This document shows, piece by piece, positions 36,651-44,282 of a DNA stretch of 64,000 bases. The stretch comes from Halalkalicoccus subterraneus. GTDB lineage: Archaea; Halobacteriota; Halobacteria; Halobacteriales; Halalkalicoccaceae. A model generated the notes under the pieces. It was not told the origin of the DNA. It was given only the letters and a program-made list of their open reading frames with translations, and did not search any database. The stretch is taken from assembly GCF_003697815.1 (NCBI RefSeq), contig NZ_RDQG01000016.1, forward strand, positions 62,001 through 126,000, given 5' to 3'. Position numbers and translations under genes: made by a program. Position 1 is the stretch's first letter, and each line of letters begins with the position of its first letter.

Positions 36651-38443
36651 GCGACGCGACCACTGCTGACGAGATCGACGCCGCCACGGTCGAAGTGGTG
36701 CGCAACTATCTCACGTCCGCCGCGACGGAGATGCAACGGACGCTGATCAGGACGGCGTACAACACGATCATCTATGAGATTCTGGACTTCGGGATCTCGC
36801 TGTACGATCGAGACCGCAACCTGATCGCGGACTCGCCCGGACTCGCGCTGTTTCTCGGCGCGAACGACTACGCATTAGAGAAGGTTGTTGAGCACGTCGG
36901 CGAAGAAAACATGAACCCGGGCGATGTGCTCCTAATGAACTACCCTTACTGGAGCTCGACGCACACGCTTGACGTGGGCGTGTTCGCGCCGATCTTCCGC
37001 GAGGGCCCGGAGGTACCACGAGAAGAGAACGAACTCATCGGCTACGCGGCCACACGAGCGCACTGGCTAGACCTCGGTGCGAAAGACGAAGGGTACGTCC
37101 TCGACTCGACTGACGTTCACCAGGAAGGCATGATATTCCCGGGGACGAAAGTGTACAAAAGGGGCAACCCCGACGAGGAGATTCTGGATCTGATCCGGTT
37201 TAATTCCCGTCTTCCAGACAAGGTTCTGGGCGACCTCAACGCCCAAATCGCCGCGATCCGAACCGGCAAACAGCGGCTGCAGGAACTCCACGGAAAGTAC
37301 GGCGGCGAGACCGTCGACACCTGTATCGAGCGCATCCAGAGCCATGGCGAGCGAACCGCCCGTGATGCCGTACGAGAACTGCCGGACGGGACGTGGTCTG
37401 CGGTCGACTACGCCGATGGGACGACGGGCGATCTCATCCGAATCGAAGTCGAGGTGACCATCGACGGCGAGGAGTTTCACGTCGACTTCTCCGGTTCGTC
37501 CGACCAGGTCGACGAGCCGCTGAATATTCCTCGGGGAATGACCGAAACCGTCTGCAAGCTCTGTTTCAAATCGATCACAACGCCCGAAGAGACCTCGAAC
37601 GCCGGCCAATACGCGCCGCTGTCGGTTCACGCACCGGAGGGTAACCTCTTCAATGCGAGCTATCCCGCGCCGACGTTTACGATCTGGACCGGTATCGTTA
37701 GCGTCGACGTCGTCTTCAAGGCGCTGGCGAAGGCAATGCCCGACCGGATCCCCGCTAGCTCCGGTGGCGATCTAAACGACGTCATGCTGTTCGGCGAGGA
37801 TCCTGAAACGGGCCGACAGTTCGTCGAGGCCAACAACGACGCCGTCGGCTGGGGTGCAACGGACGAACACGACGGGGCGAACTCGGTGATGCACATCACC
37901 GAGACGATGGTGCAGAACATCCCCGTCGAAGTGTTCGAAAACAAAGCACCGATCTCGTTCGACGAACTCTCCTTGCGCCAAGACTCCGGCGGTGCCGGCG
38001 AACAGCGAGGCGGGCTGGGACTTCGACGCGACTACCACGTCGAGCATCCGGTCGGTGCGCTCTCGATCATCCAGAAGACGCGCAAACCCGGGTGGGGAAT
38101 CGATGGAGGCGAATCCGGAGCGAAAAACGGCATCGTCCTCGACCTCGACGACGACGCTGATGACCGTATCCAGGTCCTCGTCGACAACACTGATATTTAC
38201 GATGACGACGAGCTATGGGTTGGGATGTTCCGCGGAACGTTCCACGAGGGCGAGGTCATCTCCAACCGCACCGGTGGAGGCGGCGGCTACGGCGATCCAC
38301 ACGACCGAAATCTCGAGGCTGTCCTCGAGGACGTGATCGACGGCTACGTCTCACGGGAGTCGGCCCGTGAGGACTACGGCGTCGCGATCACCGATGACGG
38401 CGAGCTCGACCGCGAAGAAACCGAACGGCTCAGGTCGGAGTGA
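36647..38443 (+). CDS. hyuB: Hydantoinase/oxoprolinase B subunit (HyuB), copy 2
   Basis: 598 residues, translationally coupled to hyuA copy 2. Family blocks are EVVRNYLTSAATEMQRTLIR, DVLLMNYPYWSSTHTLDVGV and AGEQRGGLGLRRDYHVE, with the C-terminal NRTGGGGGYGDPHDRNLE. The motif MNYPYWSSTH replaces the usual NDPYxGGTH, a noticeable difference from copy 1 (NDYHGGTH) in the likely active-site loop. Only 16 bp separate it from the peptidase gene. Confidence 0.92.
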   Translation: MSDATTADEIDAATVEVVRNYLTSAATEMQRTLIRTAYNTIIYEILDFGISLYDRDRNLIADSPGLALFLGANDYALEKVVEHVGEENMNPGDVLLMNYPYWSSTHTLDVGVFAPIFREGPEVPREENELIGYAATRAHWLDLGAKDEGYVLDSTDVHQEGMIFPGTKVYKRGNPDEEILDLIRFNSRLPDKVLGDLNAQIAAIRTGKQRLQELHGKYGGETVDTCIERIQSHGERTARDAVRELPDGTWSAVDYADGTTGDLIRIEVEVTIDGEEFHVDFSGSSDQVDEPLNIPRGMTETVCKLCFKSITTPEETSNAGQYAPLSVHAPEGNLFNASYPAPTFTIWTGIVSVDVVFKALAKAMPDRIPASSGGDLNDVMLFGEDPETGRQFVEANNDAVGWGATDEHDGANSVMHITETMVQNIPVEVFENKAPISFDELSLRQDSGGAGEQRGGLGLRRDYHVEHPVGALSIIQKTRKPGWGIDGGESGAKNGIVLDLDDDADDRIQVLVDNTDIYDDDELWVGMFRGTFHEGEVISNRTGGGGGYGDPHDRNLEAVLEDVIDGYVSRESAREDYGVAITDDGELDREETERLRSE

Positions 38444-38459
38444 CCGAGACCAACGGCAC

Positions 38460-39581
38460 ATGATCGACGAAACCGTTATTCAAACCCGACTCAAGCGGGC
38501 CCGCGAGGCGCTGAACGACACAGGAGCCGACGCCATCGTCTGCTTCCCGAGTTCGAACATGTACTACCTCTCGGGGTTCGACGACGAGCCGATGGAACGT
38601 CATTTGTTCCTGTTCGTCACGCCCGAGACGGCGTTATTCGTCGCGCCCGAAATGTACGACGCACAGATCAAAGACGAATCGCCCATTACGGATGTCCGTA
38701 CGTGGGGCGACATCGAAGACCCGACAGCGCTCCTCGAGACGGTCGGCGACGAACTCGGGCTCGAAGGCGGCCACCTGCTGGTCGACGACCGTATGTGGGC
38801 TCTGTTTACCCAGGATCTCCAGGCAACGTTCCCCGAGGCTTCGTTCGGCATTGCAAGCAAGGTGCTCGAGAACCTTCGGGTTCGGAAAGACGAGGCTGAA
38901 CTCGATCGACTCCGTGAAGCGGCACGACTTTCAGACACGGTCAGCAAGGAGATTCGCGCGCTTGGTGCAGGTGCGATCGGAATGACCGAACGCGAGCTCG
39001 CGGCCGAGATCGGGGATCGACTCGCCTCGGCCGGCGGCGAGGGCGTTTCCTTCGAGACCGTCGTCGGCTCTGGCCCGAACGGAGCCCGACCACACCACCG
39101 CCACGGCGAGCGCACGATCGAGTCGGGCGACCCCGTCGTCCTCGATTTTGGCACTTGGTTCGAAGGCTACCCCGGCGACCAGACCCGCACCGTCGTGTTC
39201 GACGGCGAGCCGTCCGCGAAGCTTCGCGAGGTTCACGAGGCCGTCCTTGAGGCCCACAACGCCGGTGTCGAAGCCGTCGAACCGGGTGTGGAAGCCCGCG
39301 AGATCGACCGCGCCGCCCGTACGGTGCTCGAGGATCGAGGTTACGGCGATGCGTTCATCCACCGAACGGGCCATGGGGTCGGACTCGATGTCCACGAGCC
39401 ACCGTACATCACAAGCGAGAATGGTCGCAAACTCGAGCCGGGAATGGTCTGTAGCGTCGAACCCGGCGTCTACCTTGAGGGCGAGTTCGGCGTCCGTATC
39501 GAGGATCTGGTCGTTGTCACCGAAGACGGCTATGAGCGGCTGAACGACTCACCACGGACCTGGCGACCGCTCGACGAGTAG
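38460..39581 (+). CDS. M24-family Xaa-Pro peptidase/dipeptidase
   Basis: 373 residues from ATG 38460 (the frame extends further up into hyuB but is not coding there). The N-terminal creatinase-like domain is followed by the pita-bread domain with all five metal ligands: Asp229 (VLDFG), Asp240 (GDQTR), His305 (GHGVG), Glu334 (SVEPG) and Glu348 (RIEDL). M24 enzymes cleave X-Pro bonds or related amides such as creatine. It closes the hyuA2-hyuB2 operon, so the imported compounds may contain proline-like or modified amino acids. Confidence 0.93.
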   Translation: MIDETVIQTRLKRAREALNDTGADAIVCFPSSNMYYLSGFDDEPMERHLFLFVTPETALFVAPEMYDAQIKDESPITDVRTWGDIEDPTALLETVGDELGLEGGHLLVDDRMWALFTQDLQATFPEASFGIASKVLENLRVRKDEAELDRLREAARLSDTVSKEIRALGAGAIGMTERELAAEIGDRLASAGGEGVSFETVVGSGPNGARPHHRHGERTIESGDPVVLDFGTWFEGYPGDQTRTVVFDGEPSAKLREVHEAVLEAHNAGVEAVEPGVEAREIDRAARTVLEDRGYGDAFIHRTGHGVGLDVHEPPYITSENGRKLEPGMVCSVEPGVYLEGEFGVRIEDLVVVTEDGYERLNDSPRTWRPLDE

Positions 39582-39789
39582 TAGAGAGGATCGGACTCGA
39601 AGCGTTCCGTCGAGCGGTATTTCTTTTTGTCTGAGGTAAACCGTGCGAGCGCTCGAATTGTTCGAGAATGAATACAGTGACCGAGAGCGTCAATCAGCCA
39701 CACCTCGTTGCAGATACGTAATTCGAGAAAATGCGGGCTGTTACAAAATAGTTAGATAGTACTGCTTCAAGGGTTCTGCTCATCAGAGT
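39582..39789. other. Intergenic after the peptidase
   Basis: 208 bp; no gene, no strong hairpin. It marks the right edge of the Opp/Hyu module. Confidence 0.4.
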
Positions 39790-40780
39790 CTTGTGCAACG
39801 ATGCGCCTTCTAAGATAGGGTAGGTTGCACAAGGCAGTGTCTGACTAATCACACTGTAGTGTGATATGCGTCCGAAGGCAGAACCAGAGAAGCCGTTTCT
39901 ACACCCTCCACTACTACTACACCAGGGTACGGCTGTTCGGCGTTGTCACTAGGAGAGGAGGGCTTGCCCGGGGTAGTTGTCGTCGACTATGCGCCTTCCT
40001 CTTGGTCCGTTGTTATGACATCACGCTTCCTACGGGGGTTGCTCGATATCCCGATCACAACGATCGTGATAGCGGTCGGCTGCCTCCTCGTCAACGACCA
40101 CGAGCTTCTTGCCCCGACGTTTCGTCTGTTCGACGTCGTCTTTGCCGAGTTTCTCAAGGAAGTCCATGACACGGGCTACAGTCTGCATGTGTGGCTTCGA
40201 TCCTTCAACGGCGTGATGACCTTCGTAATCGTCCGACTGTTCAACACGAGCCCAGCAGGCGCTTTGTCGGCGTAGTCACGCACGTCGCGGGCAATGAACC
40301 GGGCGCGTATCTGGTTGGTCGTGAGTTCGCGATCCGCGATATGTTCCGGAAGGGCGCAGATGCGCTCGAGCGGAGTATCGGTGTCGTGTGACTCCGTCGT
40401 ATCCGTCTCCACCCCAGCGGTTCGGTTGTTAGATGTGGCCTTCTCCACGTCGTCGAGTCGACTGTGGGCTCGATCAGCGTTCTCTGTCGTGCTTTGCAGA
40501 ATCGATCCCACAGGAATCCCAGCGATCCAGATATCTGTGAGGCCCGCGGTGTCCCTATCTGAGTTGACCTCGATGCGCTCGACTTCGGCTTCGAGCTCCT
40601 CAACGCGGTCGGTGAGCGTTTCGAGCTGTTCGTAGACCGATTCGAGGGTCTCGGGTCGTCGGTCATTGTGGGCTGGTCGGTGGCGGTACTGTCGGTACTC
40701 GTTGTGGTTTCAGTCATTGGAAATGCGGTGTGTCGCGAGTGGGACGATCAGGCCCGTCTCGTAGCTAGCAAACGATTCGA
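39790..40780 (+). repeat. Dispersed repeat copy R3 (longest), with palindrome P5
   Basis: It begins with palindrome P5 (39790-39833, perfect 10-bp arms CTTGTGCAAC / GTTGCACAAG, 24-bp centre). It continues with an 18-bp palindrome (39848-39865, ATCACACT GT AGTGTGAT), the shared blocks TGATATGCG, GGCAGAACCAG and TACTACACCAGGGTA, and then the coiled-coil pseudogene. The sequence just beyond the pseudogene start (about 40718-40780, including TCAGGCCCGTCTCGTAGCTAGC) also resembles that upstream of the 980-1873 gene. It therefore links the repeat family with the intact cassette. Confidence 0.8.
39993..40717 (-). pseudogene. Coiled-coil family paralog 3, broken by two frameshifts
   Basis: It starts at ATG 40717 with TETTTSTDSTATDQP, like the 980-1873 protein (TDATTTASIATDQP). 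A frameshift near 40655-40665 is needed to enter the coiled coil (ETLESVYEQLETLTDRVEEL). The frame continues through IWIAGIPVGSILQ and ICALPEHIADRELTTNQ. A second break lies near 40212, where GGCGTG stands for the GGCCGTG of copy R2, a one-base loss. Beyond it the other frame carries on matching R2. Both breaks should inactivate the gene unless they are sequencing errors. Confidence 0.7.
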
Positions 40781-41009
40781 CAGCGTGGCTCAGCGATGTG
40801 ACTACACTCGGGATAAGGGATGCTACAGACAGGGCTCTCGGCGGGCGTACAGTGCTGGCACTATGAGAGAGCCCGCCCATTGCTGACGGGGATTACTCCT
40901 GACGCTGGTGGAACGGTGGGTGACGAGAGTATCGAGATAGATCCCTCCTCATCCGGAAGTGGACAAGATGCTTTGTTTCCTTCTGCTGACTCGAGACTCC
41001 CGCTCAGCC

Positions 41010-41025
41010 GTCACAGTGTTGTGAC
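41010..41025. promoter_or_regulatory. Palindrome GTCACA-N4-TGTGAC, copy a
   Basis: A perfect 6-bp-arm dyad followed by GGGT; a second copy lies 195 bp away at 41205. It may be a protein-binding site; no binder is known. Confidence 0.45.
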
Positions 41026-41204
41026 GGGTGAACCAGCCGTTTCCCTTGGAATTCCATACGAAACACGACGAAACTGAAACGGACCCGCTAGTAAGAGACC
41101 GCTAGAAGAAGAGAGTGAGAAGCCGATGTAGTGGCTTCTCTCGCGTTGAACGCTCAAAGAGCGTCGTGAGTCGGTGTCAGGTCACACTCGCACCTCCCGC
41201 AGGC

Positions 41205-41220
41205 GTCACAACAGTGTGAC
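41205..41220. promoter_or_regulatory. Palindrome GTCACA-N4-TGTGAC, copy b
   Basis: Same dyad and same trailing GGGT as copy a, 13 bp beyond the stop of the coiled-coil gene 41233-41895. The related TCACA/TGTGA dyad of repeat R3 is at 39848-39865. Confidence 0.45.
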
Positions 41221-41232
41221 GGGTAAGGAGGT

Positions 41233-41895
41233 TCATTCGGCAACCTCCTGGTGTGGCTGGGTCGTCTCAATGGTCGCTTGGAGCTCATCACTGAACTCCT
41301 GGAAGCGTTCGCGATCGATGACCAGTGTCTTGCGGTCGTTCCGGGTCAGTTCCTCGACGAGTGTCTCTCCGAGATCGTCAACGAGGGCGATCACGCGGCG
41401 GACTGTCTCGTTGTGCGGGCGGGAGTCTTCTTCGGTCGCGAGGATATCCCGCACGGAACTCGATGGGAGCACGAACTTCGAGGGTGTGCGCTCGCACGTG
41501 TCGAGGAAGTGTGACCAGACGATCGCTGCCCGGCGTTCGTTCGCACTCAGGACGTCCGGATCGACCTGGTACGTGCGTGTAATCTGTTGAATCGGCAGGG
41601 TCTGTTCGGCTGGGATCTCGGTCTGGGTTAGTTGCTCGTTCGCACGTTGTTCTTCGAGATCGTCACGGAGCGTCTGGACTTCGCGTTGGCGTCGATCGAC
41701 CATTGCGCCGATCGGATGCCCGGCCAGCCAGATCTGCTCGAGGTCGGCATCAGTTGGGTCGTCCGTGCCGCGCAACTCGAGGAGTGAGGTGACGAACGTT
41801 TCGAGCTGCTGGCGCTGGTTGCGTTCCTGCTCGTAGTTGGTTTCGAGCTCGGTGAGTCGCTGTTCGAGCGCTTCAATATGGTCGCTCTGGCTCAT
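41233..41895 (-). CDS. Coiled-coil / winged-helix-like protein, paralog 4
   Basis: 220 residues. A coiled coil at ~5-40 is followed by the family marker IWLAGHPIGAMVD (~54-66), a second helical stretch, and the C-terminal domain ~110-205: LSANERRAAIVWSHFLD, KFVLPSSSVRDIL, HNETVRRVIALVDDLG. The order and key residues match the proteins at 21770-22258 and 40 kb. It overlaps the start of nothing downstream, but its own start overlaps the stop of the Cys-pair gene by 4 bp (ATGA at 41892-41895). The pair is the second, diverged copy of the 980-2719 cassette. Function unknown. Confidence 0.75.
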   Translation of the reverse strand: MSQSDHIEALEQRLTELETNYEQERNQRQQLETFVTSLLELRGTDDPTDADLEQIWLAGHPIGAMVDRRQREVQTLRDDLEEQRANEQLTQTEIPAEQTLPIQQITRTYQVDPDVLSANERRAAIVWSHFLDTCERTPSKFVLPSSSVRDILATEEDSRPHNETVRRVIALVDDLGETLVEELTRNDRKTLVIDRERFQEFSDELQATIETTQPHQEVAE

Positions 41896-42551
41896 CGTTC
41901 GGCCTCCACTTGCGTTGGTTCAGTTGTACAGGCCCGGACGTGTTGAGGCCAGGCGCTCATCCCGATCTGGGCATTGCAGTATGGGCAGGGCTTCGTAGCC
42001 TGTTCGCCCTCGCGGGCGATCGTGCAGTTCCCGCACTCGCGGGCCGTGCTCGCCTCGGCTTCGGCAAGGGGGACCGGCGTGTACTGGGCGTCACTCTGGC
42101 AGTTGCACAGGGGCTGGCCCTCGCCGTCATCGATGTGATAGACGGCACTGGCGGGGTTCTGGATGTGGGTGTCTCGCAGGAGTGCCGTCGGGGGGTCTTC
42201 GTTGTGGGCTTCGGCACTGCCTTGGCTCGGTGCACTTGCATCGAGTGTCGTGATTGTGCCGAGTGTTTGGAACTCACGCTGGGTGCGAACGTCCAGCGTT
42301 CGGGTGAGGCGGCTTTGGAGGAGGTGTTCGCTCAGGCCCAGCGTTGGGCTGGTGAGTTCCTTGGGAGTGCACTGTCGGCAGTAGATGCGGTCGATTCGGA
42401 AGGTGGGGGCGTCTTCTTCGCGGGCGGCGTAGATCGTGACCTGTTCGCCTTCGCGCAGGGTTCGGTTGCAGGCGGTGCATTCAGGGTTGGTCTCGGAGAG
42501 TCGCGCGCCGGCGAACAGTTGAGTACTGTCCGTGGGGATTTCGGTCAGCAT
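41892..42551 (-). CDS. Cys-pair (zinc-ribbon-like) protein, paralog 2
   Basis: 219 residues from ATG 42551; the longer frame to 42638 would overlap the upstream gene with a Pro/Arg-rich non-coding-looking leader. Metal-type pairs are CTAC and CRQC in the N-terminal half and CNC, CGNC and CPYC in the C-terminal half. The last is followed by WPQHVRAC, giving a C2HC-like finger that paralog 1 lacks. Start and stop overlap both neighbours, so the three genes form one translationally coupled unit. Confidence 0.72.
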   Translation of the reverse strand: MLTEIPTDSTQLFAGARLSETNPECTACNRTLREGEQVTIYAAREEDAPTFRIDRIYCRQCTPKELTSPTLGLSEHLLQSRLTRTLDVRTQREFQTLGTITTLDASAPSQGSAEAHNEDPPTALLRDTHIQNPASAVYHIDDGEGQPLCNCQSDAQYTPVPLAEAEASTARECGNCTIAREGEQATKPCPYCNAQIGMSAWPQHVRACTTEPTQVEAER

Positions 42552-42751
42552 CGGTCGATCACCTCGCAGTCCTCGGTGTGGAAGGCCTCGCGGTGGAGGT
42601 CTTGCTCGCGGATGGATTCGCGGTTGCAGGCCTCGCAACGCCAGTAGGTGGTGGCGTTGGCGACCGTCGGGGGTTCGTGGTGGGGGCCGGTGATGCGGTG
42701 GGTCTGTTCGGAGGCGATACTGTTTTCTGCGGCTGAGTTGCTAGTGCTCAT
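42545..42751 (-). CDS. Small C2H2-like zinc-finger protein
   Basis: 68 residues from ATG 42751 (ATG 42868 is an upstream alternative, which would sit inside the operator palindrome). A single zinc finger is visible at ~39-60: WRCEACN, then DLHREAFHTEDCE. Its stop overlaps the next gene (ATGCTGA). Small C2H2-type proteins of this kind are abundant in haloarchaea and often regulate plasmid or surface genes. It is first in the cassette that is divergent from the winged-helix repressor. Confidence 0.65.
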   Translation of the reverse strand: MSTSNSAAENSIASEQTHRITGPHHEPPTVANATTYWRCEACNRESIREQDLHREAFHTEDCEVIDRC

Positions 42752-42857
42752 TGCTTCTCGTGGGTTTGAGAAGCGCGGTCCGGTGAGCCACCACCGGGCC
42801 AACTTTCTGCTTGGCAGGTTGCGCTTCTCATTGACTCTTACAACCGCAGCCAACTTA

Positions 42858-42880
42858 GTACTTTGCATGACGCAAAGTAC
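42858..42880. promoter_or_regulatory. Operator-like palindrome O1
   Basis: Perfect 9-bp arms GTACTTTGC / GCAAAGTAC around 5 bp, in the divergent region between the zinc-finger cassette and the winged-helix gene. Adjacent to a TATA-like AATATATA (42881-42888). Confidence 0.6.
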
Positions 42881-42885
42881 AATAT

Positions 42886-42908
42886 ATACTTTGAATAGAA
42901 GAAAGTAT
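42886..42908. promoter_or_regulatory. Operator-like palindrome O2
   Basis: Perfect 7-bp arms ATACTTT / AAAGTAT around 9 bp, sharing the ACTTT/AAAGT half-sites of O1, with centres 28 bp apart. It overlaps the TATA-like element and the upstream ATG (42907) of the repressor gene. Confidence 0.55.
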
Positions 42909-43176
42909 GCTGTGCATCAGTAATAGCGTTCATGTAATCACGGACAGTAGTGAAAACCAAATGGTTCGGCTAAATGATGTCGATCAAGAGATACTACGTG
43001 AAATAGAGGACAATGGAAGGGCTACACCGGGACTTTTACAGGATGTAGTAGGTGTATCACGAACGTATATGTCTCAGCGAATCACTCGTCTGGAAGAACA
43101 TAACTATATAGAAGAAATCGCCCCAAATTTATATGATATAACAGATATAGGCGAGGAACGCATTAATCAAATATAG
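42907..43176 (+). CDS. PhiH1-type winged-helix repressor-like protein
   Basis: 89 residues from ATG 42907; ATG 42961 gives 71 residues that match the usual family start (VRLNDVDQEILREIEDNG). The body is a complete winged helix: GRATPGLLQDVVGVSRTYMSQRITRLEEHNYI, split as recognition helix and wing, then YDITDIGEERI. It is small, DNA-binding only, like repressors of haloarchaeal viruses and plasmids. With TATA at 42881-42888, a leaderless start at 42907 is plausible. Two palindromes in its promoter suggest that it represses itself and the divergent cassette (inference). Confidence 0.75.
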   Translation: MLCISNSVHVITDSSENQMVRLNDVDQEILREIEDNGRATPGLLQDVVGVSRTYMSQRITRLEEHNYIEEIAPNLYDITDIGEERINQI

Positions 43177-43213
43177 ATAGTATCAAATAATTAGTTATAT
43201 TTGTAATGATATT

Positions 43214-44134
43214 CTATGCATCAATTATTGGGTTGAAGTCCTTCATTTGTAACCACGACTCCACAACAAAACTAATACAAAATTGGATGTCATCTTCATC
43301 AACGTTGTTATTATATCGGTCTGGATGAGCACCACTCGATTGTAGCACATAACCACCAGACATTACACGCATGACGATTGGCGTTAAGTAATCAAATTTA
43401 GCGTATTTACGATAATCAATCCCTAGTGCCAGTATCGTAAGTATATCTGTGAGAGAGCTAATGGATTTCTCTATGTCTTTAGCCAAATCCTCCGACTCTC
43501 CTGTGAAGGAACTCTTGTAAAATGTATCATGAGCAATGGGGTCCCCAAACCGGAGAGGGTATGGTCCCATCCCGATCTTTCCACCTGTCCTTTTCACTCG
43601 TTGTTTTGAGTCTGCAAGTGCTTTCTCAAATGCTAGAGCTGCATCACAAGCACATTTATGAAATTTTTCATTCTGGAGACTACGTTGTGCACGCTCTAAG
43701 TGCGCCCTAATAACATCATCACTAACAAGACTCGTCATTGAGATATCGTAAAAATCAAGAGAAAATATTTTCGGAATGTTCTTTTCAAAGAAAGTTTGAG
43801 TACTAGCTCTGAGCGAGTCTATATCTGATTGTCCTGGCCGAATACCGTGGTGTTTGAGATTTGTTCTAGCTTTATTGAGCCGATTCATCTCAGATTTTTG
43901 TCCCAGGGTTATACTTGAATGTTGTTTTGCCTCCCCCCAGTACTCCATAAATCCATGTGGTGCCTTGAATCCGAGCTCTTCTGATGCTAAGTACAGAAAT
44001 AGCTCTGTAGCATCGTGGAATGTCAATATGGATTTCGCGTTTAGAGGTGCGACTAAGTGAGATTGATTAACGGCTGTTTCATAAAGGTCCTTGATAAACA
44101 CTAGCCGTTCCATTGTCTCTGGATCAGTCGACAT
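43214..44134 (-). CDS. HEPN-like protein, putative defence RNase
   Basis: 306 residues, largely helical. The segment FHDATELFLYLASEELG (~39-55) followed by NKARTNLKHHG (~87-97) gives a HEPN-type Rx4H motif (Arg90, His95) on the expected helix pair; a second four-helix-like part lies at ~155-280. HEPN domains are metal-independent RNases common in toxins and abortive-infection systems. It stands alone at the left edge of the defence island with AT-rich codon use. Whether Rx4H is catalytic here cannot be told by eye. Confidence 0.5.
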   Translation of the reverse strand: MSTDPETMERLVFIKDLYETAVNQSHLVAPLNAKSILTFHDATELFLYLASEELGFKAPHGFMEYWGEAKQHSSITLGQKSEMNRLNKARTNLKHHGIRPGQSDIDSLRASTQTFFEKNIPKIFSLDFYDISMTSLVSDDVIRAHLERAQRSLQNEKFHKCACDAALAFEKALADSKQRVKRTGGKIGMGPYPLRFGDPIAHDTFYKSSFTGESEDLAKDIEKSISSLTDILTILALGIDYRKYAKFDYLTPIVMRVMSGGYVLQSSGAHPDRYNNNVDEDDIQFCISFVVESWLQMKDFNPIIDA

Positions 44135-44282
44135 ATTTTTGTGTAGTCACCAAAATACATAACAATTCAGTAATACGAGTCTACATGATTACCAGATATT
44201 TATTTGAACTGTGGTTATTCAATAATCTGTGTCATCAAAGTGGATGTATGACCGTTATTAACTCGCCTAAATCAATGTATCC

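Larger units (their letters stand above)
40781..41232. other. Structured intergenic region with several hairpins
   Basis: No convincing ORF. It contains a GGGCTCTC/GAGAGCCC hairpin (40832-40874), two 16-bp palindromes GTCACA-N4-TGTGAC each followed by GGGT (41010-41025 and 41205-41220), a perfect 8-bp stem GAGAAGCC/GGCTTCTC with an 8-nt loop (41117-41140), and ACGCTC/GAGCGT with a 3-nt loop (41150-41164). The last two may terminate transcription of the coiled-coil gene that ends at 41233 on the minus strand. Confidence 0.6.

Noticed and set aside
41910-42647. 245-codon plus-strand frame opposite the Cys-pair gene
   Set aside because: Complement of a zinc-ribbon gene with conserved cysteine pairs; the plus frame shows no motif.
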